Shown one piece after another: positions 13,471 to 25,428 of a stretch of 64,000 nucleotides of DNA. The translations under genes and the position numbers were made by a program. Source of the stretch: Drosophila pseudoobscura (Eukaryota; Arthropoda; Insecta; Diptera; Drosophilidae). The first letter of the stretch is position 1. Each line of letters begins with the position of its first letter. The stretch is from the NCBI RefSeq assembly GCF_009870125.1, contig NC_046681.1, forward strand, positions 26,372,001 to 26,436,000. The letters run 5' to 3'. The notes under the pieces were generated by a model. That model searched no databases, was not told the DNA's origin, and worked only from the letters and a program-made list of their open reading frames with translations.

Positions 13471-14676
13471 TTACAAGTTCATATAATCAAATTGCACCAG
13501 GAAAAGCAAGTACAAGACACTCGTGACGAGCATTTGAAAACCCATCTCATAGTTCACGTAGAACAGTCCACAGTGATGGAACCTTAGCCGGCGATGGCTG
13601 CAGAATAGAGCAAATTCAGCGAACTGAAATACCAAATAAAACCTTTAAGGATCAGCACAAAATATTGCCTGCCAACGTACACTTCGTTCCATCTCCTTGT
13701 CCAATATCTCCATATCATTAAATAGCTTCAGGATCATGGAGGTTTGCCTGCCAGTCCGCTCTGCCAAATCACACACTGCAATGCTCAACCAAAAGTCCAA
13801 GAAATTGTTGATCAGCGCCAGGGGAAACATGATCAACATTACAAAGACGGACATCTTGCTGAGGCTGACGCTGAAGACGATCATGTAGAAGGAGACGATG
13901 ATGTTGCCGCCCAAAAAGATGGCCATCATCATGGCAGTCTGGTAGTCATAGCAGGCGGTGAGTCGTGTGTTGAGGTCCAGGAGGCGACCGTAGAGGGTCA
14001 GGAGGAAGCGGACACGAGAGGAGCTTCCTTCCGGCCTGACCCTCAGTCGATTGGCCAGGTCTAGAAGTTCACGGTTGATGAGCCACACAAAACGGTAGAT
14101 AAATGCCACACCCAGGTGGAAGTGGATGGCCAGCAGGAAGCTGCCCAGCTTTACCAGGGAAACGGACTCGTTGGGCATTCCCATATGGATAACCAATGTG
14201 GATGCCACGCCTCCGATGACGAGCAATCCCTTTTGGATCACATATCTATCGAAGGTTGGGCACTCCACTGAATAATCTTTAAAATATGTCACCTCCAAAT
14301 GCAGCAGCTGGTTGTAGATCCTGCACAAGTCTCTGCTCCTCCAGAAGGTTCGCAGATACATCGCGCAGATTGTGATTACGCCGCCAATCCCCAGGAGCAG
14401 GCTGATTTGCTTTAACACAAAGTTCCGCTGGAACACGTCCAGCTTGGGGTCATTCGCCATGGATTCACCTTCCCCCCCATGAAGCCGCAGCATCAGGACA
14501 ACCAGAGTTGCGTTGAAGGCAATACCATAGACCAGGAGCCATTTGGAACGCCGCAATTTTCTTTCCTTCGAGACATACGTAAATGGAAATATTCCAAGAG
14601 CCCAGGAACTGTACAGAATCGAATAGAGGATAAAATAAACCAACTTATGACGACAGCCTCGATGTGGTCGGAACAT
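13471..14676 (-). CDS. Gr22-family gustatory receptor
   Basis: Seven-transmembrane gustatory receptor of the Gr22 subfamily. Exons are 14676-13681 and 13623-13471, with a 57 nt intron (gtacgt...ttcag) after the same Ser codon as its paralogues. The product is 382 aa from MFRPHRG; an in-frame ATG at 14700 would add eight residues and is a real alternative. Visible marks: LYSSWALGIFPFTY near the N terminus, VCDLAERTGRQTS before the intron, then ALFCSH, HCGLFYVNYEMGF and YLLFLVQF. It ends DYMNL, like most Gr22 proteins. It is first in position but last in transcription order of the three - strand copies; the next start lies about 250 nt upstream of its own. Which Gr22 paralogue it corresponds to cannot be settled by eye. 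Confidence 0.9.
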
Positions 14677-14925
14677 CGTAAAGCAACTGTTGACTGCCAT
14701 CCTACCGGGGGCCCAAAAAAAAGCTGAAAATCGATGAAGAGTAGCCACGTAAGGACTTGTTGAAATAAACTACTGATGCATGACTGCTTTCCCAAATAAG
14801 TAGGGGAAGAAGCACTATCAATATTAATTTTTTATATTTGTAAGATTGTTTCTATATCAATATTTAATGTGATAAAATCCAGGGATAGGCCTCTGTCCAT
14901 ATTTGTTCATGGACCGTGGACTCTC

Positions 14926-16138
14926 CTACAAATTCATGAAATCAAACTGCACCAAACACAGCAGATACATGAAGCTGGTGACGATCATCTGAAAACCCGT
15001 TTCAGAATTCACTGAGCACAGTCCGTAGAGACCAAATCGAAATCTACGATGACTGCAGAGCCACGTAAACTCATTAATCTGCTGGGTAAAATGGTATAAG
15101 ATCATTTAGAGTAGGACTTGACTTACTTACACTTCTCTCCAGGTCCTCATCGGTATGCTCGAGGTCGCTGAAGAGCTTCAAGATGGTTGAAGTGTGCCTG
15201 CCCGTTCTTTCGGTGAGATCACAGACTGAAATGCTTAGCCAATAGTCCCACACATTCATAATTAAGGAGTATGGGAAGATCGCCAAGGAAATCGAAAGCT
15301 GGCCGAGGCTTACAGTGTACACGATCAGGAAGTAGATGACCACAATGTTTCCGGCCAGTGCTGATGTCAGGATCAGTGTGATCTGGCCGTTAAATGTGGT
15401 CTCCATTTGCTTATGCAGCGCCAAGAGGCGCCCGTATAAAGAGAGGAGTAACGGAATCCGAGAAGAGTCTGACAAAGGGTCGACTCTTAGGCGACTCACT
15501 ACACCAAGGAGCTGTCGGTTGATAAGCCACACAGAGCGATATATGTAGAGGATGGCGAGGTAGATTTGCGTGACCACCAAATTAACACAGAACTGTGTCA
15601 AACAAAGGAGGGCCAGGTATAGGTACGACATAGTGTATTCAGGCATTCCATAGTTCACCACCACCAAGCCCATCAATTCCCCCACAACGGACATACCCTT
15701 CTGGATGACATACAAATTGAATTTCGAGGAATCCTCCACATCTAGGCAGCCAAAGTGTCGATGCTCCAGGCCAAGCAGTTCGTTGAAAATACACAGAGCT
15801 TGTCCGCTCTTCCAGAAGGAAATGAGTATTATCCCGCAGCTGGCAATTAGGGCGAGGACCCCTATGATTACATTCATCACCCCTAGCAAGTGATTTCGCT
15901 GGAAGACCTCCAGACTCTGCGCGGTTTCTTCGCTGTACTCACTAAGGAGCACCACAATGCACAGCAGGAAGAGGTTTATCGCCACGCCATAGACCAGAAG
16001 CCATCTGTGCCGCCTCAGCTGCCTTGTCTGCGGGTCGAGGGTGAATGGAAAGAGGCCGAAAGCCCACGAGCCGTACAGTGTTACCTGCAGGACAAGCCAA
16101 CACAGTTTAGGGGCGAAACCCTCACGTCGCCGCAACAT
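14926..16138 (-). CDS. Gr22-family gustatory receptor, divergent C-terminal exon
   Basis: Exons are 16138-15131 and 15078-14926, separated by a 52 nt intron (gtaagt...cagcag); the product is 386 aa. The second of two adjacent acceptors is used here because it restores ISDF-like INEFTWLC alignment with the paralogues. The ATG gives MLRRREGF, matching the family start. Marks: LYGSWAFGLFPFTLD, SVCDLTERTGRHTS and the TM7 motif YLLCLVQF ending DFMNL. The normally conserved stretch HCGLFYVNYEMGF reads LYGLCSVNSETGF here. The open frame is intact, so this looks like divergence, not decay. It lies between two other receptors on the same strand, about 160 nt from the upstream gene's 3' end. Confidence 0.88.
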
Positions 16139-16295
16139 TTCTGACTGCCTACCCCAAATGTAATTTCTGGTGACATTGCCCCGTGTGTTGGCTATGCTAT
16201 TAATATTTATATCAAAGTTTAACCATCTGGCTGAAAAGCTTTTAAGCTAATTAGAAGAGCAAACACTGTATTGATATATCGATTGATGGATATTC

Positions 16296-17532
16296 TTATT
16301 TGTACTTCAAGTTCATATAATCGAATTGCACCAGGAAAACAAGATATAAGATATTGGTGATGATCATACGAAAGCCCATCTCGTAGTTCACGTAGAACAG
16401 TCCACAGTGGCGAAACCTCAGTCTGCGATGGCTGCAGAACAGAGCAAAGTCCGAGAGCTGCAATACGAATAAAGGACACGGAAACCCTTAAGTATCAACA
16501 TTAAAGAAAGGTCTCATAGCTTACACTTCGTTGCAGCTCTTCGTCCATATCCTCCCCATCATTGTAGAGCTTCAGAATGTCAGAAGTCTGTCTGCCGGTG
16601 CTCTCTACCAGTTCGCAGAAAGCTATGCTTAGCCAAAGATCATAAAAGTTGATGAGTAGGGCTTGGGGAAATAACAGAAGAATGTCCAGGAGCGAGAACT
16701 GATTGATCCATATAATGATGAGCACATGGGCGATCATGATGTTGGCAGACATGAGGGTGACCATGAAGAGGGTCACCGGAATATCATAGATGGCAGCCAG
16801 TCGTGAGTTTACTTCCAGGAGGCGACTATACAGCCAGAATAGCAGCTTGATCCGGGCCGGGTCCACCTTCTGGCCCCGCCTTTGTTGATTGGCCAACTCG
16901 AGGAGCTGTCCGTTGATGGTCCACACGAAGCGGTAGATGTAGATCACGGCCAGGTGGAAGTGGGTCACGCCGAGGAGCACGCCCACCTGCACCAGGTATA
17001 TGCAAAAGGCTCTCGTGACCACGAGATTGCTGTCGGGAACTCCAAAGTAGATCAGCAAGGAGGAGCCGACCTCTAACACCACCAGTATGCACTTCTGGAT
17101 TACATACTTGTCGAACTGGTGGCAGTGCGCTAGGATTAGGTTACTGAAGTGTCGTTTCTCCAGAAGAAAGAGCTCATTTAGGATGGTGACCATTTCCCTG
17201 CTCTTCCAAAATATTCCCAGATGCATAGCGACGGCTGTCAGGAAGCTGATAATTTCGACCATATTCTCCACCTGCTGTATAATTGGATTCCGCTCGAACA
17301 TGTCTATCCTGACGTCCCTGTGGTCTTCTGTGCCCGGTAGCAGCACCACCCCTATCAAGCCCAGGTTCAGGACTAGGCCATAGGATAGAAGCCATCGGGA
17401 CCGTGTCAACTGCCTCGTCCGGGAGTCGTAGGTGAACGGGAACAGGCCCAGAGCCCAGGACGCGTACAGAGTCGACTTCAGAGTGAAGTGAGCCACTCGG
17501 TGGCGGTAGCCGCGATGCGGTTGTTGTGGCAT
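16296..17532 (-). CDS. Gr22-family gustatory receptor
   Basis: Exons are 17532-16525 and 16457-16296, with a 67 nt intron (gtaagc...ttgcag) after the conserved Ser; the product is 389 aa. The chosen ATG gives MPQQPHRGYRHR, aligned with the MFRPHRG start of the neighbour; the frame is open further upstream but without an ATG. Marks: LYASWALGLFPFTYDSRTR, THFHLAVIYIYRFVW, and in exon 2 ALFCSH, HCGLFYVNYEMGF, YLVFLVQF. Unlike its paralogues it carries FCELVESTGRQTS where the family has VCDLAERTGR, and it has a three-residue extension after DYMNL. Its start is only about 220 nt from the inner edge of the right repeat arm, so its promoter must be compact or lie inside the arm. Confidence 0.9.
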
Positions 17533-17752
17533 TGTTGAAGTTCGAATCCAAATAAAGTGCTGACAGTGCTGAGAAATGTTCGATGTCGAGTGCTGATGAT
17601 GGGATAGCACATGAAAGAGATTGATAAGAAAACTATTACACTAAATTAATTTCCCATTTTATTAGTTTCAAAGATAAATTTAATAAAGAGTGATTCATAT
17701 TCCACATCAGAATATATTTCGAAAACACAGAACATAAAACTGGTGTGGGATA

Positions 17753-20700
17753 TTTTCCCCAGCAATGTCCACTACACCACATTGGGAGATTTCTTCGAGC
17801 ACACAAGCAGAAACCAAAAGAAGATGATTTCCCTCTCAAGTGGAAAATTGATGGCCTGCACTGCTATGTAAGTCTCTGAAGTTGTGCAAATTAAATGCCA
17901 TTCAATTAATATCGCTTTTGACATCTCACATATCAGATGACAATTTTGATGCCTCACTGAGCAGCTGAGATGCGAACAGAGATGAGAGAAGAATGTTAGT
18001 TCAGTTAAATCCTCGAAGCTCTTAGAAAATATTCGCTTAATTAGGCTCGATTGATGGCCGGGCTTGAGAGGGCATCCGATGACCTCAGGCTAAGCTGGCG
18101 CTCTGCATTTCCCTCGAGAAAAAGAAAAAGTACTCCCCATCGAGACATCCCATCGATGTCACTCGATTGGACTGGTACCTCCTTTGGCCGATGATGGCTG
18201 CAACAAACTTTCAAATGGCTTCAACTTGTTCCCCCGATGCCGATGCGACAACAGTTTTTGACACTGTTGCAAAGTTAACACTTCTTAGCCTGCTCCTGCC
18301 CCCTCTTTTTGTGGCAGTTATGTTTGCTGGAAAACTTTTAGCACCTGTCACCTGTAAACGCCGTTTTCCTTTCCTTTCCCGCTTCACTCTTAATTTTGTG
18401 TGCTTTTTCCTGCTTTCGAAGTTTGTTTTTGGCAGCATTTCGACGAGTGATAGGCAAGAGGTTTCTCTTCCTCTTGGAACCGAAACGTTTGGTAACATTT
18501 TAAGCTGGGTCCACTCCATCGTCAGGGGGAATAGTTAAGTCACATTAAATCGTTGCTTAGTGTTGTCCAAGAGGAATTCAATTAGGATTCAAGTACTCTC
18601 CGTATTTGCCCTCTGGCCAGTCCATTTATAAGCAGATTCAATCCATTATCCAACCGCATACTCATAACAAGTGAGCTGCATCCTATGCCCAAGGGGGTAT
18701 CCTTTGAACCATTTGCAATTGGAATTAGTGCCGAGTCTCCGCACGACACAATTGCAGTTTAAATTTTTAATTGCTGACCACAACAAACAAACTGCAAGCG
18801 GCAGGCGCACCTGCGAGGATCCTTTTGGGCGGAGGACATCCTGCGGCTCATCCAATTTGCATCGCTGCATAATTGGAATGACTTCTGGCAAGGACTTCTA
18901 TTGCTGCCGTGGTGAAGGAGCCTGAAAATAACTTCAACCATTCGCATTTGCAGCTTTATTTAACACGAAATGGTCTCCAATTGTGGCGGGTATCTCGCCA
19001 TTACCTCACTGTGGGAGTCCTCCTTCCACCTCTTAGAAACCACAAAACGATTGCAGCTAAGAGGAGACGTGGAAATGTTTGTGGCCAGAGTGGGTTGAGG
19101 GTTCTGCTCCTGTCTCCACCTCATTTATATCTGTTATCTGTCAGATATCTGTTAGCCCCTCTCCATCTCCATCCTCGTTCTCATCTACATATAAATCCCT
19201 GATTAAACGCAGCATTGAAGCGTCAAACGCACATCTCTAGGCACCTCTCTACCTTGGGGTTCCCTTCCTCCGTTGACAATGCTGGCAATAGACTCCTTTT
19301 CCGTCCATCTGCAACCCTCTTCCACCCAAGTGCGTGATTTTCTTTTAAATAAGGCGCGAAAAAATACCATCATCTCAAAGGGAAAATAAAATGCGGGAAT
19401 AAGTTGTCCCGCGTTGCGCATACGCCACGTGAGACGCCCCCAAGACTGTCGCCTGCAATTAGGCAACGCCGCTCACATAATTACAGGCAGACACGACCCG
19501 AAAGGGATATGAATGGTGTGGAGGATCCCAGGGATTCCCATTCCAATCTCCAATTTTGACTTAAGATAAGAAAGGCCTTCAGCCGGAGAGGGGTGCTCCT
19601 CGAGGGTTGGGGTGGGCCGAACCAAAATTAAGTTAATTAGACAAATTGAGTTAGGAAAGGGTTAGAGGTGGGTGGGGTAGTAGGCGTGGCTATGAAGCAA
19701 TGTAATACGATTTATAATCCCTTCTTTATTCTTTCCCATTTTTGGCTTAGGCTCAACATTCGCTAAGTGATTCGGGGCTTATATTCTCAGAATGTTATTT
19801 TTAATGTCCCTGAGCCAAAGAACACCACCAGAGGGGAGCAGTATAATGTCCCTAACCTTTTCCACTGCGTTATTGGAAATGTTTTCTCGTATTGCTGTCG
19901 TGTTCTGTTTTGCCATTATCCCAGCTGCTGTAAGCCCTGTTGCCTGCTGTTGCTGCTTCCTCCTCTGTAGGGCCAAAGTTTGATGTTTCGCTTGAAAAAG
20001 GATTCCCGGAGACTGCGGGAAAACTTAACTCTGAAGTCGTTAAAATCAAATGGAAACTGCCTCCTGGGGGGAGTTCTTCTTCTCGTAGTGGAGGAGGACG
20101 ATCTCTTCAGTGTTGTAGGAGCTAAAAGACATTCCGCCCACTGCTATCGTTCCTCCCCTCTATAGATGGCACTCGAGAAGTGACCTCTTCATAATTTCAG
20201 GGATGGGAAATCTCGTCTCAAATGCAATCGGTGCATAAATTTCGCATATCAAAGAAAAGCAAACAGCCACTCCCCTCTTCCCCTTCAAACACAAATGAAG
20301 TGCAAAAACGGGGCAAAACGAAGTGGGAAAATATTTGCACAACAAAGTAGCAAAAAGAAAACAAACGAGAAACGTGAAAAATATTTTCACAGTTGGAAAA
20401 GTTCCCTCTCTGAAGCGGGAGATGCCAGAAAACTGTTGGAAAAGCGTGAAAAAGTGCGATGGTAAATATTTACGAAATATTTTCGCAGATTCTGCAAATC
20501 AAATCAAATTTCTGTCCGCGTGATTTATGATAGGAATGAGGGGGGACTTGGAGTGCCACAGCGAAGGCCCCCCTGCAGTTGTTTACTTGGCAAAGGATTG
20601 TACGGCACTCCCCCTCCTTATATTCCATCCTGTTGGGATCTCCACACACTGCAATCCCCTCTGCAGACAATGCAATTTGCAGGTGTATTTTTTTCCCCCG

Positions 20701-23700
20701 GTAAGCCCCTTTTTACTCGTGTGGGAAATCTGATGGCAAGGCGTACAGTCCGACACGGAAAACTCTCAGAAATTGACTTACAAAGGAGAAAAGCGACTGT
20801 GGGTGACGGGTCAGGGGGAAATTAGCTCTGCTGCAGTGAAATAAATTGCAAATTTCAGGGCGGAAATTGAAAATTTATTGGCAAAAGAAAAAGTTGTTAA
20901 CGGTTGTCCCCTCCTCCTTCCACTCTTACTGCTGCTCCTTGAACTTACTCTTTCTCTTGGGTGTTTCTCCACCTTCACTTGGGAGAAGACTCCCAGAGAT
21001 CGTTCAGAGAGAGATGAGCGAGTGCAGCAGTTGCGGGAATTGATGATCCGGGCTGTCAGGAGACAAAGTGCCAACATTTTGCACCGCTATCAAACGACAG
21101 AGAGAGTTCTCCTCCCTCTATGCAGGACATTTAAAATTAGTTTTGCCTGTTTACTCGGAGCTCCAGTTTCCCAACATTTTCCTTGCCTTCCTCCCAGTTC
21201 GTCCTCCCCTTTCGGGCATTTTTCATGCTTTCTTTCGACCGCCGCAAGGCATACAACACATGCAGCTGAGAGCTGGGAAAGTTGAGCGAAAAGTTTGCCA
21301 CTCCACCATCTCTGAGGGGGGAGAAACCTCTCCCATAATAAGTTACACTTAGCATTTCCTCTACCCCTGCCCCTGCCCCCCTCTCTTCTGAGTGCATTTT
21401 TTACCTTTTATCATTATTTGTTCACACATTTTCCTTGCTTTTTCCAAATGAAGCTTTCCATCGAGATGACGCGGGGATGATGATTGCTTTGGTCTATGCA
21501 AAGTGACTCAATTTGGGTTCATGTATCCATTAGATACCCCCCACTCTCTAGTATCCCTACGATGCGCCACTTGCTGCGTATAAAATATTTTGCTGATAAT
21601 AAAAGCTGCGAGAAAAAACACAGAATTTATGCTCTGTGAAAACTCGTAAATTTTCAATGTTCGTGATGATAAAAATCGGCCATGAAAACGCAGCAAAGAA
21701 ATATAAATATATAGAACCTCTCCTTGTTGTTTCTCGGAGAGTGTTTTATGCGCAGAGACGGGGACTCTAACTAGAGAAGAGAGAGGGAGAACCATAAATG
21801 GATCCTATATATTTATGGGAACTCTGGTGGATAATTTGGCAATTGCTGGGTGGTTCATTCCGATGATTGCAGATGAGCAATGAATCCTCGAATGGCGAAC
21901 TATTTCTATATAAGAGATGACTCTCGTTAATCCTGAAACTCCCCCAGCTAGACACCCTCTCTGAGATCCTTTTTCCCGTGGAAAACTTCCGCAGCAATAA
22001 ATTTCCAAGAAAATTCATTTGAAATGGCCAAAGATAAACAGAAATCGAAGTTTTCTCCCTCTCCTCCCTACATTTCCAACAGCAATTTAAAGACAATTAA
22101 CAGGCGACAGGAAGTGCGACGAAGAACAGAGAAAAGTTCAACAGAAAAAAAGAGACAGGGATAAAGAGAATGTGGAGAAACATGGCCGAAAAAAGATAAA
22201 TAAATTAAAAGAAAATACAACAAAATGAGGGCAGGAGATAGAGGCGGAGAAATCGAAGCGAAGGTCATTCCGGGTCAGTGATTAAAATTCCACCAAAAGT
22301 TCTCCCTTGAAGAAGTCCAATAGCCAAGGACCTGAGGAAGAGTCCTGTAGCATGGAATTAATAGCAGAGAAATTTAATTTTATGACACGGAATTTCATGG
22401 CTCTGCTCTGCTCTCAGCGGCGCTTAAAGAGGAATAAAACTGGAGAACTCCCGGAAATTCGGTCGCCGGTTTGGAGCGCCGTGAAAATGAATTACTGATG
22501 ATTTTTGTTGAGACTCGAATTAAAAGCGATGAAAATGTGATGGAAAATGAGATGAAACCCCACTCCAAACTTGTTGTTCCCTCTGCAATGTAGTGTTCCA
22601 CAAAGGAAGAGGCCTTTTCCCCTTCATTTTCATCCCCCCTCCTCTATGAGCACAAAAACAACAACCAAAATTTTCGCTGTTCAAGGGGTACGTGAATCTT
22701 TCCAGGAGAAGGAGCGGACGCAGAAGGAGAGGTGCAACATTTTGTGGCACACGCAAGCGGGCTCGGATTTTCCACTTTTCATTGTTGCTTTTGGAGGTTG
22801 GATTGAGAGGAAGAGGGTGGCAGCAGGTCAAAGGGCGTTGCATGTGTGCTCTGGAAATATTTGAACAATTAACTTTTGCTTTTTTGTTGGCGGCCGCTGG
22901 CGGAAATTTGTGTGGTTTTTCCGGTGGACACCTCTTTTATTTTCATTCGAAATGCCACCAGAATCCACAGCAGAAACAACAGCAACATCCATCACAAGAA
23001 AAACGGCAACAAAGTGGAATTAATTATGCAATTTGGAGGTGAGAAGGAGCATAGGGAAATGAGAAAATTACCCATTATGTTTGTGGAATGATGAAACATT
23101 GAAAATACTTGCCTCAATGAAAAGGAGATAATGCATTATAGAAGGATGGGGTCAGTTGGCCTAAAAAGGGTGCAGCGATTGGCGCCGGGGAACAGCGGCA
23201 ACAACAGGACAATATCAACGGCAGAACACCACAGCAGCAGAGCATCACCAGGGCAGCACCCCAACAGCAGATCGGAAGCAAAAGCAGAAGGAGAACAACA
23301 GCAGAGAAGAATAGGAATCGCAGCAGTCAGCATTAGTATAGGCAGAAATCAGCCGCGATCGAGCCGTGCCTTTAACGTTGACTGCTGCTGCACTTACCAG
23401 TCGACCGCGATCTTCTGTTATCAATAAACATTTACGTAATTAAACAATGTCTGAATTAAACATTCCTGACCCACAGCAATGTTGGTCATTTGATAATTTG
23501 GGTTATCTTTACAGAGATTTCGCTTCTTATATTGTTGCAGGGATCAATCAGGAATATGAAGAGTCATCAATCCTAAAATATATCCTATTTTGTTATCCTT
23601 TATGTTTCTAACGGCAAGACTACAGAATGTTTTATTTCGCCATGTTCATAAGGTCTGTAGCAACTCCACCAACTTTTGAAGAGGATGTTTTTCCAACTGA

Positions 23701-25428
23701 CATTTCCATCTTCATCTTCATTTTCCATGCTTAGCTTGGCCTTTAGCCACACTCCTATCTCCCATTCAGGACACTTGCCATATCTCCCCTCTCCTCTTCT
23801 CACTCTGTCTCTCTCTTTATATCTTTCCATGTGTGAGAATGTATCTGTATCTCAGTGTGGGTTCGGGTTAACATCAAGTTCATAAAAATATCTGCCATAA
23901 TTGCAGCTAAGTCAGCAAATGTTGACTACTATCCTGACACTGCCTCACATCTCCCCATCCCCGTCTGAAGTCATTCGCCTCACTGCCTGCCACACTCCCC
24001 GCTGCCCACTAACCTCTCTCCCCGTCGTCTTCATTGTTGCTGCTCCCTTTTCCCACCTCCTGGCTCCCGTCTAGCCGCATTTTCCTTTCAGTTGCGTTTT
24101 CCTTTGGTTGAATATGATATGAAAGGATTCACACAAGCATCGCAGGAGGTACAGTTTTATGACAGAGGAAAAAGGGCGGATAGTTTAAGCAATAAACACA
24201 GGAAGATGGATGAATGGGAGCACTTAGTTTTATGATTCCACATTCAGAGGCACTGTTCCACGCGGCAGGAGTAAATGAAGAATCGCATGGAGAGAAACGC
24301 AGTTCATTTCCTCTGAAGATGCTACTTTCCTTGGTACACATCCACGTGTCCCATGGAGGTTCGATCATGTATCGATCTCTATATGCAGCATCACTTAGAA
24401 CCCATTTGATTCCTTTCTGCGACACTCTCCCTCCTGCAACATTCAATTATGTGCCGTTTGGGGACTCCCCCGAAATGCAAATCAAAATGGGAGGCAATAA
24501 AAGTCACTCTCAAGTTGTAAACAAGATGGGGCAAGTGTCTCCTCCAACTCCTCTCTCACCGTCATTATTCGCCAGACAAAGCAAGCGAGACAGAAAGAGT
24601 TCAGAAAAAAGAGAAATATATTTATTCTTTACCTTCTCTCTCTCTTCTGTGCCTACTCCTGTCAACGCTCCCTGCTCCTTTTTTATAAAGCCCCATCAAA
24701 AGGGGGAGGCAACTGCAAAAGGCGTGGCTGATTGCAGTTACAGCGGAAGAAAGAAAAAAGAGAGCCGAAGACAGAGGCCAAAGGGGGCCAAGAGGAAGAC
24801 ATTTGAATATTTCCCAAGCTGCATTTCACTTCTTCTTTCTCCCCCACTCTTTGGCACTCACTTTGTTGCATTTCCCTTCCAGTTTGGAAAAGTTTTCTTT
24901 GTTTTTGCAACAAATTGCGGCAGCTTTTCATGTTCGTTTTCATTTGCTTTGTTTACCCCGCTCCACCTCTGCCTTCACCCCTTTTTGCCACCTCCGCCTC
25001 ATTTGGCCAGCTCCAAATATTTATCCTGGACAAAGTTGGCTGCATATTCAATTGGGGATTCCCTTCATGAGACTCTGGTGCTCTCTCCAGAGGAGAATCG
25101 ATGGGGGATGGATCCTCCGACTCATAATTGACAGCTTCATTTCCCATTTTCCGTTTGACAGCTCCAGTGAGGCGCACCATTTGATTGTTCTGCTTTCCCT
25201 CGTTAGCATTGCTTACATTTCCAGTCGATTTCCATTTCTGTTTCAATTCGAATTTGAATTAGAATTACATCATTTACAGCATTTGGAATGTGTTCCATGT
25301 GGATGCCTCATTAGCCAGCCTGTGGGTTCGCCTGCCCTTAATCAATTGGAACTGTTTTTATACATTTTTCTATACATTTTGACCCACTTTGGATCCCTTT
25401 TCCCTTATCCATTTCTGTTTCACCGGAG
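17753..25428 (-). repeat. Right arm of the large inverted repeat
   Basis: Reverse complement of 1-7402 across its length. It is about 270 nt longer than the visible left arm, mainly because of one block at about 23225-23582 that is absent on the left. The inner 200 nt (17753-17960) is clearly more diverged from its partner than the outer part. The outer end cannot be fixed, because the left partner beyond base 1 is outside the window, so sequence right of 25428 may also belong to the repeat. No gene is supported: the long open frame at 24214-25131 is broken in the other arm. Confidence 0.93.
23225..23582. other. About 355 nt block present only in the right arm
   Basis: Outside this block the arms align; the left arm joins the flanks directly at about 1868. 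The block has CAG/CAA-rich sequence (agcagc, caacag), an aataaa at about 23420, and a short frame from the ATG at 23447 (MSELNIPDPQQCW..., 54 codons). Immediately outside it both arms carry ttggcgccggggaac, which resembles a retroelement primer-binding site. Either an insertion in the right arm or a deletion in the left would explain it. I do not recognise a known element. Confidence 0.6.

Noticed and set aside
17530-17560. gttcgaatcc as a tRNA T-loop
   Set aside because: It lies in the receptor's 5' region and no cloverleaf can be drawn around it.
20878-21285. 135-codon frame open in both arms (also 4227-3820)
   Set aside because: It begins at a TTG, and several of the few differences between the arms change the residue, so there is no sign of selection on the protein.
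23170-23200. ttggcgccggggaac as a retroelement primer-binding site
   Set aside because: No LTR ending in CA directly upstream and no gag/pol reading frame nearby; kept only as a hint in the findings.
24214-25131. 305-codon open frame in the right arm
   Set aside because: The mirrored sequence in the left arm has this frame broken into pieces, the composition is low complexity, and no domain is visible.
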